Source: Bacillota bacterium
Lineage (GTDB): Bacteria; Bacillota; Sulfobacillia; Symbiobacteriales; Symbiobacteriaceae
Assembly (NCBI GenBank): GCA_028287415.1
Contig: JAQBPS010000676.1
Location: forward strand, 1-5,878
Direction: 5' to 3'
Length of the DNA: 5,878 nt
The first letter of the stretch is position 1, and every line of letters starts with the position of its first letter. This document shows, in pieces, positions 1 to 5,293 of the stretch. Below the pieces are notes generated by a model. The model saw only the letters and a list, made by a program, of their open reading frames with translations, did not search any database and had not been told where the DNA came from. A program made the translations under genes and the position numbers.

Positions 1-1127
1 GTCACGGCGCCGTTCGGGTCGACGCCCTTGGTGAAGCGGCGGGCCGCCTCGCTGGGCAGGTTGTAGCGCAGGGCCGTCCGCCGGTTGTTGATGTTGTCAA
101 AGTGGGCCGACTCGATCAGAATCGCGGTCGTGCCGCGGGTCACCTCCGACTCCATGCCGCCCATCACGCCGGCGAGGGCGATCGGGCCTTCCGCATCTGC
201 GATCACCAGCACGTCGGGATCAAGCGTGCGCGCCTGCTCATCAAGCGTGATGAAGCGCTCGCCCTCCTCCGCCCGGCGCACGATGATCTGCTGGCCGCGG
301 ATCTTCTGGTAGTCGAAGGTGTGCAGCGGCTGGCCCAGCTCGAGCATCACGAAGTTGGCAATGTCGACGATGTTGTTGATCGGCCGCATCCCCGCCGCCC
401 GCACCCGCGCCTGGAGCCAGAGCGGCGAAGGCCCGACCGTCACGCCCTTGACCACCCGAGCGACATAGCGATCGCACAAGCCCGGCTCCTGGATGTCGAT
501 GCCGATCAATCGGTGGATGTCGGTATTGGGCTGATCCTCGGTGTACGTATCCGGCATGTCCGGGTCGGTCCCCAGGATCGCCGCGAGCTCCTGCGCCACG
601 CCGACCATCGACTGGGCGTGTGAGGCGTAGTTAGCGGTCAGGTCCAGCTCGAGGATCCAGTCGTTCAGCCCCAGCAGGTCGGCCACATCCTGGCCGGGCA
701 CCAGGTCGGGATCATCGGGCAGGATCATGATGCCATCGCTATCCTCGCCGGCGCCGAGCTCAGCCGCCGAACAGAGCATGCCGTTCGACTCCAGGCCGCG
801 CAGCTTCTTGACCTCCAGCTGCATGCCGGGCAGCTTGCTGCCGGGGATGGCCGCCGGCACCAGGGCGCCGGTTGTCACATTCTGCGCGCCCGTCAGGATC
901 TGGAGCACCTTGCCGCCGCCCACCTCGACCTGGCAAACCCAGAGGGTGTCAGCGTTGGGGTGGCGCTCCATTTCGCGGACCTTGCCGACCACCACGCCCT
1001 CCACGCCGGGGTTGGCGCTGGTCAGCGTCTCCACGACGACGCCCCGGGCCGTGAGCGCCTGTGCCAGCTCCTCGGGGGAGAGCGAGAACGCCACGTAATC
1101 ATTCAGCCAGTTGTATGAGACCTTCAT
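1..1127 (-). CDS. pheT: Phenylalanyl-tRNA synthetase beta subunit, N-terminal part (cut by window edge)
   Basis: Beta chain of the cytoplasmic (alphabeta)2 Phe-tRNA synthetase, which charges tRNA-Phe. About 375 N-terminal residues are visible. The reading frame begins MKVSYNWLNDYV, a typical PheT start. An OB-fold tRNA-binding domain follows at roughly residues 40-150, with NPGVEGVVVGKV, then PNADTLWVCQVEVG, and later LTGAQNV. The B3/B4 editing region follows, with PINNIVDIANFVMLELGQPLHTFD and, further on, GVMGG. The frame is open to base 1 at the segment RRFTKGVDP, so the B5 domain, the catalytic-like core and the C-terminal ferredoxin-like anticodon-binding domain lie outside the window. 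The ATG follows the pheS stop by 21 nt. Its Shine-Dalgarno is ambiguous: GAGGGGA lies 13 nt upstream and AGGA only 1 nt upstream. It is presumably cotranscribed with pheS under T-box control. No internal stop or frameshift was seen. Confidence 0.96.
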   Translation of the reverse strand, partial: MKVSYNWLNDYVAFSLSPEELAQALTARGVVVETLTSANPGVEGVVVGKVREMERHPNADTLWVCQVEVGGGKVLQILTGAQNVTTGALVPAAIPGSKLPGMQLEVKKLRGLESNGMLCSAAELGAGEDSDGIMILPDDPDLVPGQDVADLLGLNDWILELDLTANYASHAQSMVGVAQELAAILGTDPDMPDTYTEDQPNTDIHRLIGIDIQEPGLCDRYVARVVKGVTVGPSPLWLQARVRAAGMRPINNIVDIANFVMLELGQPLHTFDYQKIRGQQIIVRRAEEGERFITLDEQARTLDPDVLVIADAEGPIALAGVMGGMESEVTRGTTAILIESAHFDNINNRRTALRYNLPSEAARRFTKGVDPNGAV

Positions 1128-1148
1128 TTCCTGTGTCCCATCCCCTCG

Positions 1149-2180
1149 TTAGAACTGCCGCACAAACCGCATGTCGCTGTTGGTGAAATGCCGGATATCC
1201 TCGATGCCGTACATCAGCATGGCGACCCGCTCGGGGCCGTAGCCAAAGGCCCAGCCGGAGACCTCCTCGGGGTCGTAGCCGCCGTGGCGCAGCACGTTGG
1301 GGTGGACCATGCCGGAGCCGCCGATCTCGATCCAGCCGGAGCCCTTGCAGGTCCGGCAGCCCTTGCCCTTGCAGAAGATGCAGGAGATGTCCATCTCGGC
1401 GCTCGGTTCGGTGAAGGGGAAGTAGCTGGGGCGCAGCCGGATGCCGACGCCGGCGCCGAACAGACCATGAGCCATCTCGACGAGGGTACCCTTGAGGGTG
1501 GCCATGTTGATGCCCTTGTCGATGACGAGGCCCTCCACCTGGTGGAACTGGGCGGAGTGGGTTGCGTCCTCGAAGTCACGCCGGAAGACCCGCCCCGGGC
1601 AGATGATCTTGACCGGGGTGCGGCCCTTCGCCACCTCAAGCATGTAGCGGATCTGGGTGTTCGAGGTGTGGGTGCGCAGGAGCACGTCATCGGTCATGTA
1701 GAAGGAGTCCTGGGCGTCACGGGCGGGGTGGCCCTTGGGGATGTTGAGCGCCTCGAAGTTATACCAGTCGGTTTCGACCTGGCGGGTTTCGGCGACCTCA
1801 TACCCCATGGCGATGAAGAGGTCCTCGATCCGGTTGATCACCTGGTTCAGAATGTGCAGGTGGCCGCGCCGCACCGGCCGGCCGGGCAGGGTGACATCGA
1901 TGCGCTCCGCTGCGAGGCGGACCTCCAGCTCGCCCTCGCCGAGCACCGCTTCGCGGTCATCCAACGCGGCGCTGACCGCCTGCTTGAGTTCGTTGCCCAG
2001 GGCGCCCATCGCCTTGCGCTCCTCGATGGAGGGCAGTTTGCCGAGGCCACCGAGCGCCAGGCTGAGGTCGGACTTCTTACCCAGATAGCGTACCCGCATT
2101 TCCTGGATTGTCGCGACGTCGGGGGCGTTGACAATCGCCGCCAGGGCTTCGTCTTTGAGTTTGAGCAGTTGCTCCCGCAT
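1149..2180 (-). CDS. pheS: Phenylalanyl-tRNA synthetase alpha subunit
   Basis: Catalytic chain of Phe-tRNA synthetase: it activates Phe with ATP and transfers it to tRNA-Phe. The 343-residue product has the usual length. An N-terminal coiled-coil arm covers about residues 1-90. The class II core follows: motif 1 around 107-130; [11 protein letters not shown] at 151-161 and LLRTHTS at 168-174; motif 2 with GRVFRRD at 196-202 and FHQVEG at 212-217; FTEPSAEMD at 256-264; and motif 3 [12 protein letters not shown] at 311-322, ending MRFVRQF. Four cysteines (267, 270, 275, 278) form the CxxC...CxxC knuckle seen in many Firmicutes PheS proteins. The ATG at 2180 was chosen because AAAGGAGGG (2188-2196) sits 7 nt before it and the protein then starts [13 protein letters not shown]. 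An in-frame TTG at 2216 would add 12 residues upstream of that ribosome binding site. First gene of pheST, downstream of a T-box leader. Confidence 0.98.
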   Translation of the reverse strand: MREQLLKLKDEALAAIVNAPDVATIQEMRVRYLGKKSDLSLALGGLGKLPSIEERKAMGALGNELKQAVSAALDDREAVLGEGELEVRLAAERIDVTLPGRPVRRGHLHILNQVINRIEDLFIAMGYEVAETRQVETDWYNFEALNIPKGHPARDAQDSFYMTDDVLLRTHTSNTQIRYMLEVAKGRTPVKIICPGRVFRRDFEDATHSAQFHQVEGLVIDKGINMATLKGTLVEMAHGLFGAGVGIRLRPSYFPFTEPSAEMDISCIFCKGKGCRTCKGSGWIEIGGSGMVHPNVLRHGGYDPEEVSGWAFGYGPERVAMLMYGIEDIRHFTNSDMRFVRQF

Positions 2181-2187
2181 GTTGGGT

Positions 2188-2196
2188 CCCTCCTTT
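2188..2196 (-). promoter_or_regulatory. pheS ribosome binding site
   Basis: AAAGGAGGG on the minus strand, 7 nt before the ATG at 2180. This near-consensus Shine-Dalgarno fixes the pheS start. It lies just outside the large palindrome at 2217-2426, so folding of that element in the mRNA would not directly cover it. Confidence 0.9.
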
Positions 2197-2226
2197 AAGC
2201 GGTTGAGAGAAGGCAATTTTTATGGC

Positions 2227-2253
2227 CACGGATTGCACGGATTACACAGATTT
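2227..2253 (+). repeat. Three 9-bp tandem units at the left tip of the palindrome
   Basis: CACGGATTG, CACGGATTA and CACAGATTT follow each other directly with a 9-bp period. The matching units at 2390-2416 lie in inverted orientation at the other tip. Confidence 0.75.
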
Positions 2254-2389
2254 CGGGAGCCTGAGTGGATTTGCTTTTGGTAATCGAGTTCGGGGCGGGA
2301 GTTGGGTACTTAAATAAAAAGAGATATTTTAAACACCTGAGTCCCGCCCTGAGAGGTCACATCGACAAGGAAATCCGCCTGGGCTCCGG

Positions 2390-2416
2390 ACATCCGTGTA
2401 ACCTGTGTAATCCGTG
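2390..2416 (-). repeat. Three 9-bp tandem units at the right tip of the palindrome
   Basis: Read on the minus strand: CACGGATTA, CACAGGTTA, CACGGATGT, with a 9-bp period. This is the inverted counterpart of 2227-2253. The two triplets differ in which unit carries the changes, so the arms have diverged or were never exact copies. Confidence 0.75.
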
Positions 2417-2442
2417 GCCATTAAAAAACCTAACATCCAATC

Positions 2443-2483
2443 AAAATAAAAAACGCCTTCGCCCCACAATCGGGGCGAAAGCG
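2443..2483 (-). terminator. T-box regulated intrinsic terminator of pheST
   Basis: On the minus strand, CGCTTTCGCCCC pairs with GGGGCGAAGGCG (one G-U pair, 12-bp stem, 6-nt loop), followed by TTTTTTATTTT. It lies directly downstream of the T-box sequence, the standard position for the terminator that forms when tRNA-Phe is charged. The antiterminator can use GCGG (about 2512-2515) with CCGC in the T-box. Confidence 0.93.
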
Positions 2484-2746
2484 TTAGCTTCCGCGGTACC
2501 ACCCGGGTTGAGCCGCAATGTAAAGCGACCCCACTCATTTCACAGGCGCCAACACGCCCGGCCCCCTTTAACGGGAGGGTCCCGGTTCCGCCTAATGGGG
2601 GTCGACCCCGTTCAGCGGCACGGCTCCGGAGGGAACTTCACGCGACGGGCGGTGAGCGGGCTTTCAGTCCTGGGCGCCGCTTCCCTGTACACCGCTGTAT
2701 GCCGGTTACTTTCCTCCATCAAAGCCTTTGAGCAGAAAAACTAGTT
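2484..2746 (-). ncRNA. T-box leader, tRNA-Phe responsive
   Basis: Cis-acting leader RNA that binds tRNA-Phe and lets transcription run into pheST when the tRNA is uncharged. The conserved T-box GGGTGGTACCGCGG lies at 2491-2504. Its TGGT can pair with ACCA, which agrees with an A discriminator base on tRNA-Phe. Upstream are a Stem I region starting near GATGGAGGAAAGTAA, a CTGAAAGCC distal element, and GTGAAG followed by TTC at 2633-2635, which I take as the specifier codon for Phe. Further elements include a GGGGTCGACCCC hairpin and a CCCGTTAAAGGGGG hairpin. The start at about 2746 is estimated from the -10 box. Assignment as a T-box is near certain from the core motif plus pheS. The exact specifier is read by eye, without a covariance model. 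Confidence 0.93.
2633..2635 (-). promoter_or_regulatory. T-box specifier codon UUC (Phe), predicted
   Basis: TTC on the minus strand, preceded by GTGAAG on the 3' side of Stem I, where specifier codons sit. It matches the downstream pheST genes. Neighbouring triplets could be read in another register, so this rests partly on gene context. Confidence 0.6.
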
Positions 2747-2752
2747 TGTAGA

Positions 2753-2782
2753 ATTATACCAGACCACCTAATGCACTGTAAA
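2753..2782 (-). promoter_or_regulatory. Sigma-A promoter of the pheST T-box leader
   Basis: TTTACA (2777-2782) and a perfect TATAAT (2753-2758) with an 18-bp spacer. The start point would be near 2746, giving a leader of about 565 nt before pheS, including the palindrome. The -35 box lies inside the 3' end of the YqzL-like ORF. Confidence 0.8.
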
Positions 2783-2875
2783 GCGCCTGTAGAGCAGGTA
2801 CGCAACAACGGAGCCCGTGTTCGAAAAAATTGCCCAGAACACATCAGCCGCACCGGAGCTGGACAGAGCGACCAC
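2768..2875 (-). CDS. YqzL-like small protein (start uncertain)
   Basis: A 35-codon frame from a GTG at 2875 to TAG at 2768. It contains FWAIFSNTGSVVAYLLY followed by RRF. This closely recalls the YqzL family of Firmicutes, small proteins of about 45 residues with a core like FWKLFExTGSIxAYLLYKE, of unknown function. A sigma-A promoter lies just upstream (2913-2941), and the purine-rich AGAGGGGGAG could be a Shine-Dalgarno, but it directly abuts this GTG. Other possible starts are GTG at 2908, which lies almost at the predicted transcription start; a CTG at 2866, at good spacing from GGAG; and GTG at 2842. In Bacillus yqzL sits between era and recO, so this location differs. The resemblance was judged by eye, and the short length makes a chance match possible. 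Confidence 0.62.
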   Translation of the reverse strand: MVALSSSGAADVFWAIFSNTGSVVAYLLYRRFTVH

Positions 2876-2912
2876 TCCCCCTCTACAGGTTTTAGATTTG
2901 TCTGACACCGGT

Positions 2913-2941
2913 ATTATACCACACGCCTCTGTGTGGCTCAA
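2913..2941 (-). promoter_or_regulatory. Sigma-A promoter upstream of the YqzL-like ORF
   Basis: TTGAGC (2936-2941), a 17-bp spacer and perfect TATAAT (2913-2918). The spacer, with the last base of the -35 box, carries the inverted repeat CCACAC/GTGTGG (2919-2936), and the -10 lies in the palindrome GGTATAATACC. The -35 lies inside a small GGCTC/GAGCC hairpin (2935-2947). It starts soon after the stop of the methyltransferase gene, for which no U-tailed terminator was found. Confidence 0.65.
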
Positions 2942-2958
2942 GGAGCCCGGCCGGGAGC

Positions 2959-3750
2959 CTACCGCCGCACCGCCTGGCGCATCGCTTCATAGATGAACAG
3001 GCTGGCCGCAACCCCGGCATTGAGCGACTCCGTCGGCCCCGGCATGGGGATCGAGATCACTCCGTCCGCAAGGCTGCGGGCGGTCTCGGATGGGCCATTG
3101 CCCTCGTTGCCGATCACCAGCGCAGCGCTGCCCGTCAAATCAGCCGTCCACGGGGCCAACTCGCCGCCGGCATCCGCCACGTAGCAGCGCCGCCCCTGCG
3201 CCTTCAGGAACCGCAGGGCGTCACCGATCTCCGCCTTGACCACCGGCATCCGGAAGAGGCTCCCCATGGCGCCCCGGATCACCTTCGGGTTGTAGGGATC
3301 TACCCCGCCGGCCACCACCAGCCCGGCGCCGCCGAACGCCTCGAGCGAGCGAATCACCGTGCCGAGGTTGCCGGGGTCCTGCACGTTGTCCAGGAGCATG
3401 ACGAGCCCGGGCTTGATCTGCTCCAGCGCCCAGCTTGTAGGGCGAAAGACCGCCACGATGCCCTGCGGCGCCTGCGTATCCGCAGCCCGGCTGAGGGTGT
3501 CGCGTGCGACCGCGTGCAGGGGCACGCCGGCCGCCCGCAGGCCAGCCAGCAGGGCGGCCCCCCGCTCGCGCTCCGCCAGTTCCGGGCTGAACAATGCATA
3601 GTCAATCGCGACCCGGGCAGTTACCGCCTCCTCCGCCAGTCGGATGCCCTCCAGCACAGCCAGGCCGCTCTCTTCCCGTGCCGAACGGTCACGGGCGAGC
3701 AAGCGGACATGCTGCACCAGGGGATTGCGCGGGCTTAACGGCTCTGTCAT
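2959..3750 (-). CDS. SpoU/TrmH-family 2'-O-ribose RNA methyltransferase (YsgA-like)
   Basis: SAM-dependent methyltransferase of the SPOUT superfamily that methylates a ribose 2'-OH in rRNA or tRNA. The product has 263 residues. An N-terminal substrate-binding domain covers about residues 10-105, with LAVLEGIRLAEEA at 30-42. The knotted catalytic domain shows all three SpoU motifs: motif 1 NVQDPGNLGTVIRS (122-135, with Asn122 and Arg134), motif 2 VIGNEGNGPSE (212-222), and motif 3 IPMPGPTESLNAGVAASLF (234-252). The location between the infC operon and pheST matches ysgA in Bacillus, which points to a 23S rRNA target, but the substrate cannot be read from sequence alone. The ATG at 3750 was chosen because homologues start near the SPRNPLVQ segment and GGAGAGGA lies about 13 nt upstream, a long spacing. 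The frame continues 20 residues further upstream. Confidence 0.93.
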   Translation of the reverse strand: MTEPLSPRNPLVQHVRLLARDRSAREESGLAVLEGIRLAEEAVTARVAIDYALFSPELAERERGAALLAGLRAAGVPLHAVARDTLSRAADTQAPQGIVAVFRPTSWALEQIKPGLVMLLDNVQDPGNLGTVIRSLEAFGGAGLVVAGGVDPYNPKVIRGAMGSLFRMPVVKAEIGDALRFLKAQGRRCYVADAGGELAPWTADLTGSAALVIGNEGNGPSETARSLADGVISIPMPGPTESLNAGVAASLFIYEAMRQAVRR

Positions 3751-3808
3751 GACGCTGCAACATCCTCTCCGACTGCCGGCCACTGCTGGGCCGCCGGCCA
3801 TGTTCCCC

Positions 3809-3814
3809 ATTATA
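3809..3814 (-). promoter_or_regulatory. Possible -10 box for the methyltransferase gene
   Basis: Perfect TATAAT on the minus strand, about 60 bp before the predicted ATG and just after the rplT terminator. No good -35 exists: the expected position falls in the GC-rich terminator stem (GGCGGG). The promoter is therefore probably weak or activator-dependent, or the gene may rely on read-through. Confidence 0.45.
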
Positions 3815-3823
3815 CCGTTTCAT

Positions 3824-3856
3824 AACAAAACCCGCCACCGGCGAACCGGTGGCGGG
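3824..3856 (-). terminator. Intrinsic terminator of the infC-rpmI-rplT operon
   Basis: Perfect 11-bp stem, CCCGCCACCGG with CCGGTGGCGGG, closed by a UUCG tetraloop and followed by TTTTGTT. It begins 14 nt after the rplT stop codon. Strong and unambiguous. Confidence 0.96.
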
Positions 3857-3870
3857 CGTAATGGAAACGA

Positions 3871-4224
3871 TTACACGCTGGCCTTGGCCTTCTCGACGAG
3901 GGCGGCGAAGCCGTCGGCGTCGTGGATGGCGATGTCGGCCAGAACCTTGCGGTTCAGCTCGACGCCGGCCCTGTGCAGGCCGTTGATCAGCCGGCTGTAG
4001 CTCATGCCGTTGATACGGGCCGCAGCGTTGATACGGGCGATCCAGAGGCGGCGGAAGTTCCGCTTCTTGGTACGGCGGTCGCGGCGGGCGTACCAGAGGG
4101 CCTTCATCACGGTCTCGTTGGCGGGCCGGAACAGGCGATGCTTGCCGCCCCAGTAGCCCTTGGCAAGCTTCAGGACCTTCTTATGACGAGCGCGGTTGGT
4201 CATACCGCTCTTAACACGTGCCAT
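3871..4224 (-). CDS. rplT: 50S ribosomal protein L20
   Basis: Early-assembly 23S rRNA-binding protein of the large subunit. In Firmicutes it is also the repressor that binds the infC leader. The 117-residue product has full family length. The basic N-terminal extension [20 protein letters not shown] is followed by [22 protein letters not shown] and [22 protein letters not shown]. The globular C-terminal domain then has [11 protein letters not shown] and [15 protein letters not shown] (4233-4238) lies 8 nt before the ATG. Last gene of the operon, 58 nt after rpmI and directly before a strong terminator. Confidence 0.99.
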   Translation of the reverse strand: MARVKSGMTNRARHKKVLKLAKGYWGGKHRLFRPANETVMKALWYARRDRRTKKRNFRRLWIARINAAARINGMSYSRLINGLHRAGVELNRKVLADIAIHDADGFAALVEKAKASV

Positions 4225-4282
4225 GATCGATTCCTCCTAGAAAGGATCCGGAGCCATGCCCCGGAAAAGTTAATGCGGTACC

Positions 4283-4477
4283 TTAGTGGGGCAGAATCTC
4301 GCGGATGTTCTTCTGGAAGGCCTTGGACAGAACGGTTTCGCGGAGCACCTTGCGGATCTGGCTGCCGCTCTTCTTGGTGTTCTTGTGGTGCTTGTTGCTC
4401 GGGTAGTGTACAACCAGACCGCTGCCGGTTACCTTGAACCGCTTCGCAGCGCCCCGGTGGGACTTCATCTTGGGCAT
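4283..4477 (-). CDS. rpmI: 50S ribosomal protein L35
   Basis: Small basic protein of the large ribosomal subunit; 64 residues, the usual size. The start MPKMKSHRGAAKRFKVTGSG is the family signature, followed by KHHKNTKKSGSQIRKLR-type residues and a C-terminal helix. GGGAGGG (4485-4491) is placed 7 nt before the ATG, in the 19-nt gap after the infC stop, so translation is probably coupled to infC. Confidence 0.99.
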   Translation of the reverse strand: MPKMKSHRGAAKRFKVTGSGLVVHYPSNKHHKNTKKSGSQIRKVLRETVLSKAFQKNIREILPH

Positions 4478-4496
4478 GAAAGGGCCCTCCCTTTAA

Positions 4497-5048
4497 TTAT
4501 TCGCTAACCTGCTGGGTCACCTTTGGTCCGTCAGTGATGGCGACCTTGGGCGCCAGGATCATGATCATGTTCTTGCCCTCGAGCTTGGCAGGGCGCTCGA
4601 CGACGCAGATGTCCTTGACGGTCTCGAGCAACCGGTCGAGGACGTCCTTGCCGAGGCCGGAGTGAACGACCTCACGGCCGCGGAACATGATGGTTGCCTT
4701 GATCTTATCACCATCGCGAAGGAACTGTTCGGTCTGGCGCTGCCGGACATCGAAGTCATGATCCTCGATGTTGGGGCGCATTTTCACTTCTTTGATGGTG
4801 ACAACCTTCTGCTTTTTGCGGGTCTCCCGGTCCTTCTTGGACTGCTCGTACTTGAACTTACCAAAGTCCATGATACGGCAGACGGGAGGCCTTGCAGTCG
4901 GGGCGACCTCGACGAGGTCGTAACCCCGCTCCTGTGCAATCCGCAGGGCGTCGCGGCTAGTGAAGACGCCGAGCTGTTCGCCAGTCTCGGATACTACCCG
5001 AACTTCGCGGGCCCGGATCATCTCGTTTATCCGGAGCTGTTCTTTAAT
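4497..5048 (-). CDS. infC: Translation initiation factor IF-3 (AUU start codon)
   Basis: IF-3 binds the 30S subunit, keeps subunits apart and checks start-codon pairing. The 183-residue product shows the N-terminal domain with RINEMIRAREVRVV (6-19) and PPVCRIMDFGKFKYEQ (54-69), a charged linker with KKDRETRKKQK (71-81), then the C-terminal domain with KEVKMRPNIEDHDF (86-99) and MFRGREVVHSGLG (121-133). The start is taken as ATT at 5048: AGGAGG (5058-5063) is 9 nt upstream, homology begins right there (KEQLRINE), and no in-frame ATG, GTG or TTG fits the ribosome binding site. AUU starts are well known for infC in Escherichia and Geobacillus and let IF-3 repress its own translation. An in-frame ATG-type start exists only at 5120, upstream of the leader terminator, which makes it untenable. 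First gene of infC-rpmI-rplT. Confidence 0.97.
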   Translation of the reverse strand: MKEQLRINEMIRAREVRVVSETGEQLGVFTSRDALRIAQERGYDLVEVAPTARPPVCRIMDFGKFKYEQSKKDRETRKKQKVVTIKEVKMRPNIEDHDFDVRQRQTEQFLRDGDKIKATIMFRGREVVHSGLGKDVLDRLLETVKDICVVERPAKLEGKNMIMILAPKVAITDGPKVTQQVSE

Positions 5049-5063
5049 ACCCGTACACCTCCT
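5046..5063 (-). promoter_or_regulatory. infC ribosome binding site and AUU initiation codon
   Basis: AGGAGGTG (5056-5063), then ATT (5046-5048). A GTG inside the Shine-Dalgarno opens a frame that stops after four codons (GTG TAC GGG TAT TAA), so it is not a competing start for a protein. The rare start codon decides the gene boundary and is the likely site of IF-3 autoregulation. Confidence 0.88.
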
Positions 5064-5091
5064 GAAAATGAGACAGAAACATTGGTACAGC

Positions 5092-5117
5092 AAAAACGGG
5101 TGGCCTGTGGCCACCCG
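5092..5117 (-). terminator. Leader attenuator terminator upstream of infC
   Basis: Perfect 9-bp stem, CGGGTGGCC with GGCCACCCG, a 3-nt ACA loop, then TTTTTG. It lies 44 nt upstream of the infC start codon and inside the transcribed leader, so it must be conditional. Confidence 0.92.
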
Positions 5118-5246
5118 CAATAAGCTGACGAAGTTACGCTGTTGAGCGAGACCTTCCTCAACCCTCGAACCGCACCGGCAACGAGCCGTACGGTGAGAAG
5201 CGGTGGCTTCTGCTTGAGAGAGTTGGATCCTGTTAATTTGACTCTG
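5092..5246 (-). ncRNA. infC-rpmI-rplT leader, L20-leader type
   Basis: Untranslated leader between the infC promoter and infC, ending in an intrinsic terminator. In Bacillus and relatives this position holds the L20 leader, an RNA that mimics the L20 site on 23S rRNA; L20 binding favours the terminator. Here the region has GC-rich complementary segments (for example GAGGGTTGAGGAAGGTCTCGC and CTCAACAGCG) that can form alternative pairings. I identify it from position, terminator and operon content. I did not verify the conserved L20-binding fold. No ORF of interest is seen here. Confidence 0.75.
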
Positions 5247-5248
5247 TT

Positions 5249-5278
5249 AGATTAGCATAGCGGTAGAAGCGTTGTCAA
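5249..5278 (-). promoter_or_regulatory. Promoter of infC-rpmI-rplT
   Basis: Perfect TTGACA at 5273-5278, then 18 bp and TAATCT (5249-5254), preceded by TGC, giving an extended -10 (TGn). The -10 hexamer itself is weak. The start point would be near 5242, giving a leader of about 195 nt. The -35 begins only 15 bp after the stop of the SpoIIM-like gene. Confidence 0.7.
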
Positions 5279-5293
5279 GCGCGGGATTGCGGC

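Larger units (their letters stand above)
2217..2426. repeat. About 200-bp imperfect palindrome, MITE-like, in the pheS leader
   Basis: The left arm (about 2222-2314) and the reverse complement of the right arm (about 2328-2421) align almost without gaps, and by eye match at roughly two thirds to three quarters of positions. They share ATGGCCACGGATT at the tips, GGAGCC and GGATTT further in, and GGGCGGGA near the centre. The central loop is short and AT-rich. Outside the tips, T-rich (left) and A-rich (right) flanks continue the symmetry. Each tip holds three 9-bp units. No ORF of interest was found in it. It lies between the T-box terminator and the pheS ribosome binding site, so it is transcribed only in read-through mRNA, where it could fold into one very long hairpin. 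It is best explained as a miniature inverted-repeat element or a similar dispersed palindromic repeat. No clear target-site duplication was seen, so mobility is inference. Confidence 0.75.

Noticed and set aside
102..623. Plus-strand open frame of 173 codons opposite pheT
   Set aside because: The minus strand encodes clear PheT sequence throughout. The plus-strand product is Arg/His/Asp-rich and unlike any family.
1188..2198. Long plus-strand open frame of 336 codons opposite pheS
   Set aside because: It mirrors pheS in a GC-rich genome where antisense frames stay open. It has no recognisable domain and no ribosome binding site, while pheS on the other strand is certain.
2181..2216. Upstream TTG start giving pheS 12 more residues
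   Set aside because: It would place the strong AAAGGAGGG inside the coding region. The ATG at 2180 is correctly spaced and matches usual PheS starts.
2217..2426. Insertion sequence with transposase or target-site duplication
   Set aside because: No transposase coding fits in 200 bp, and no direct repeat was found next to the tips. Only the palindromic structure is supported.
2265..2744. Plus-strand open frame of 159 codons
   Set aside because: It runs antisense through the palindrome, the T-box terminator and the T-box leader, all better explained as regulatory DNA.
4225..4282. Regulatory hairpin between rpmI and rplT (CCGG stems around GGCATGG)
   Set aside because: The stem is only about 5 bp with no U-tract; too weak to claim as a terminator or regulatory site.
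5049..5120. infC start at 5120
   Set aside because: The added 24 residues would be coded by the loop, 3' arm and U-tract of the leader terminator and by the Shine-Dalgarno. They do not resemble IF-3.
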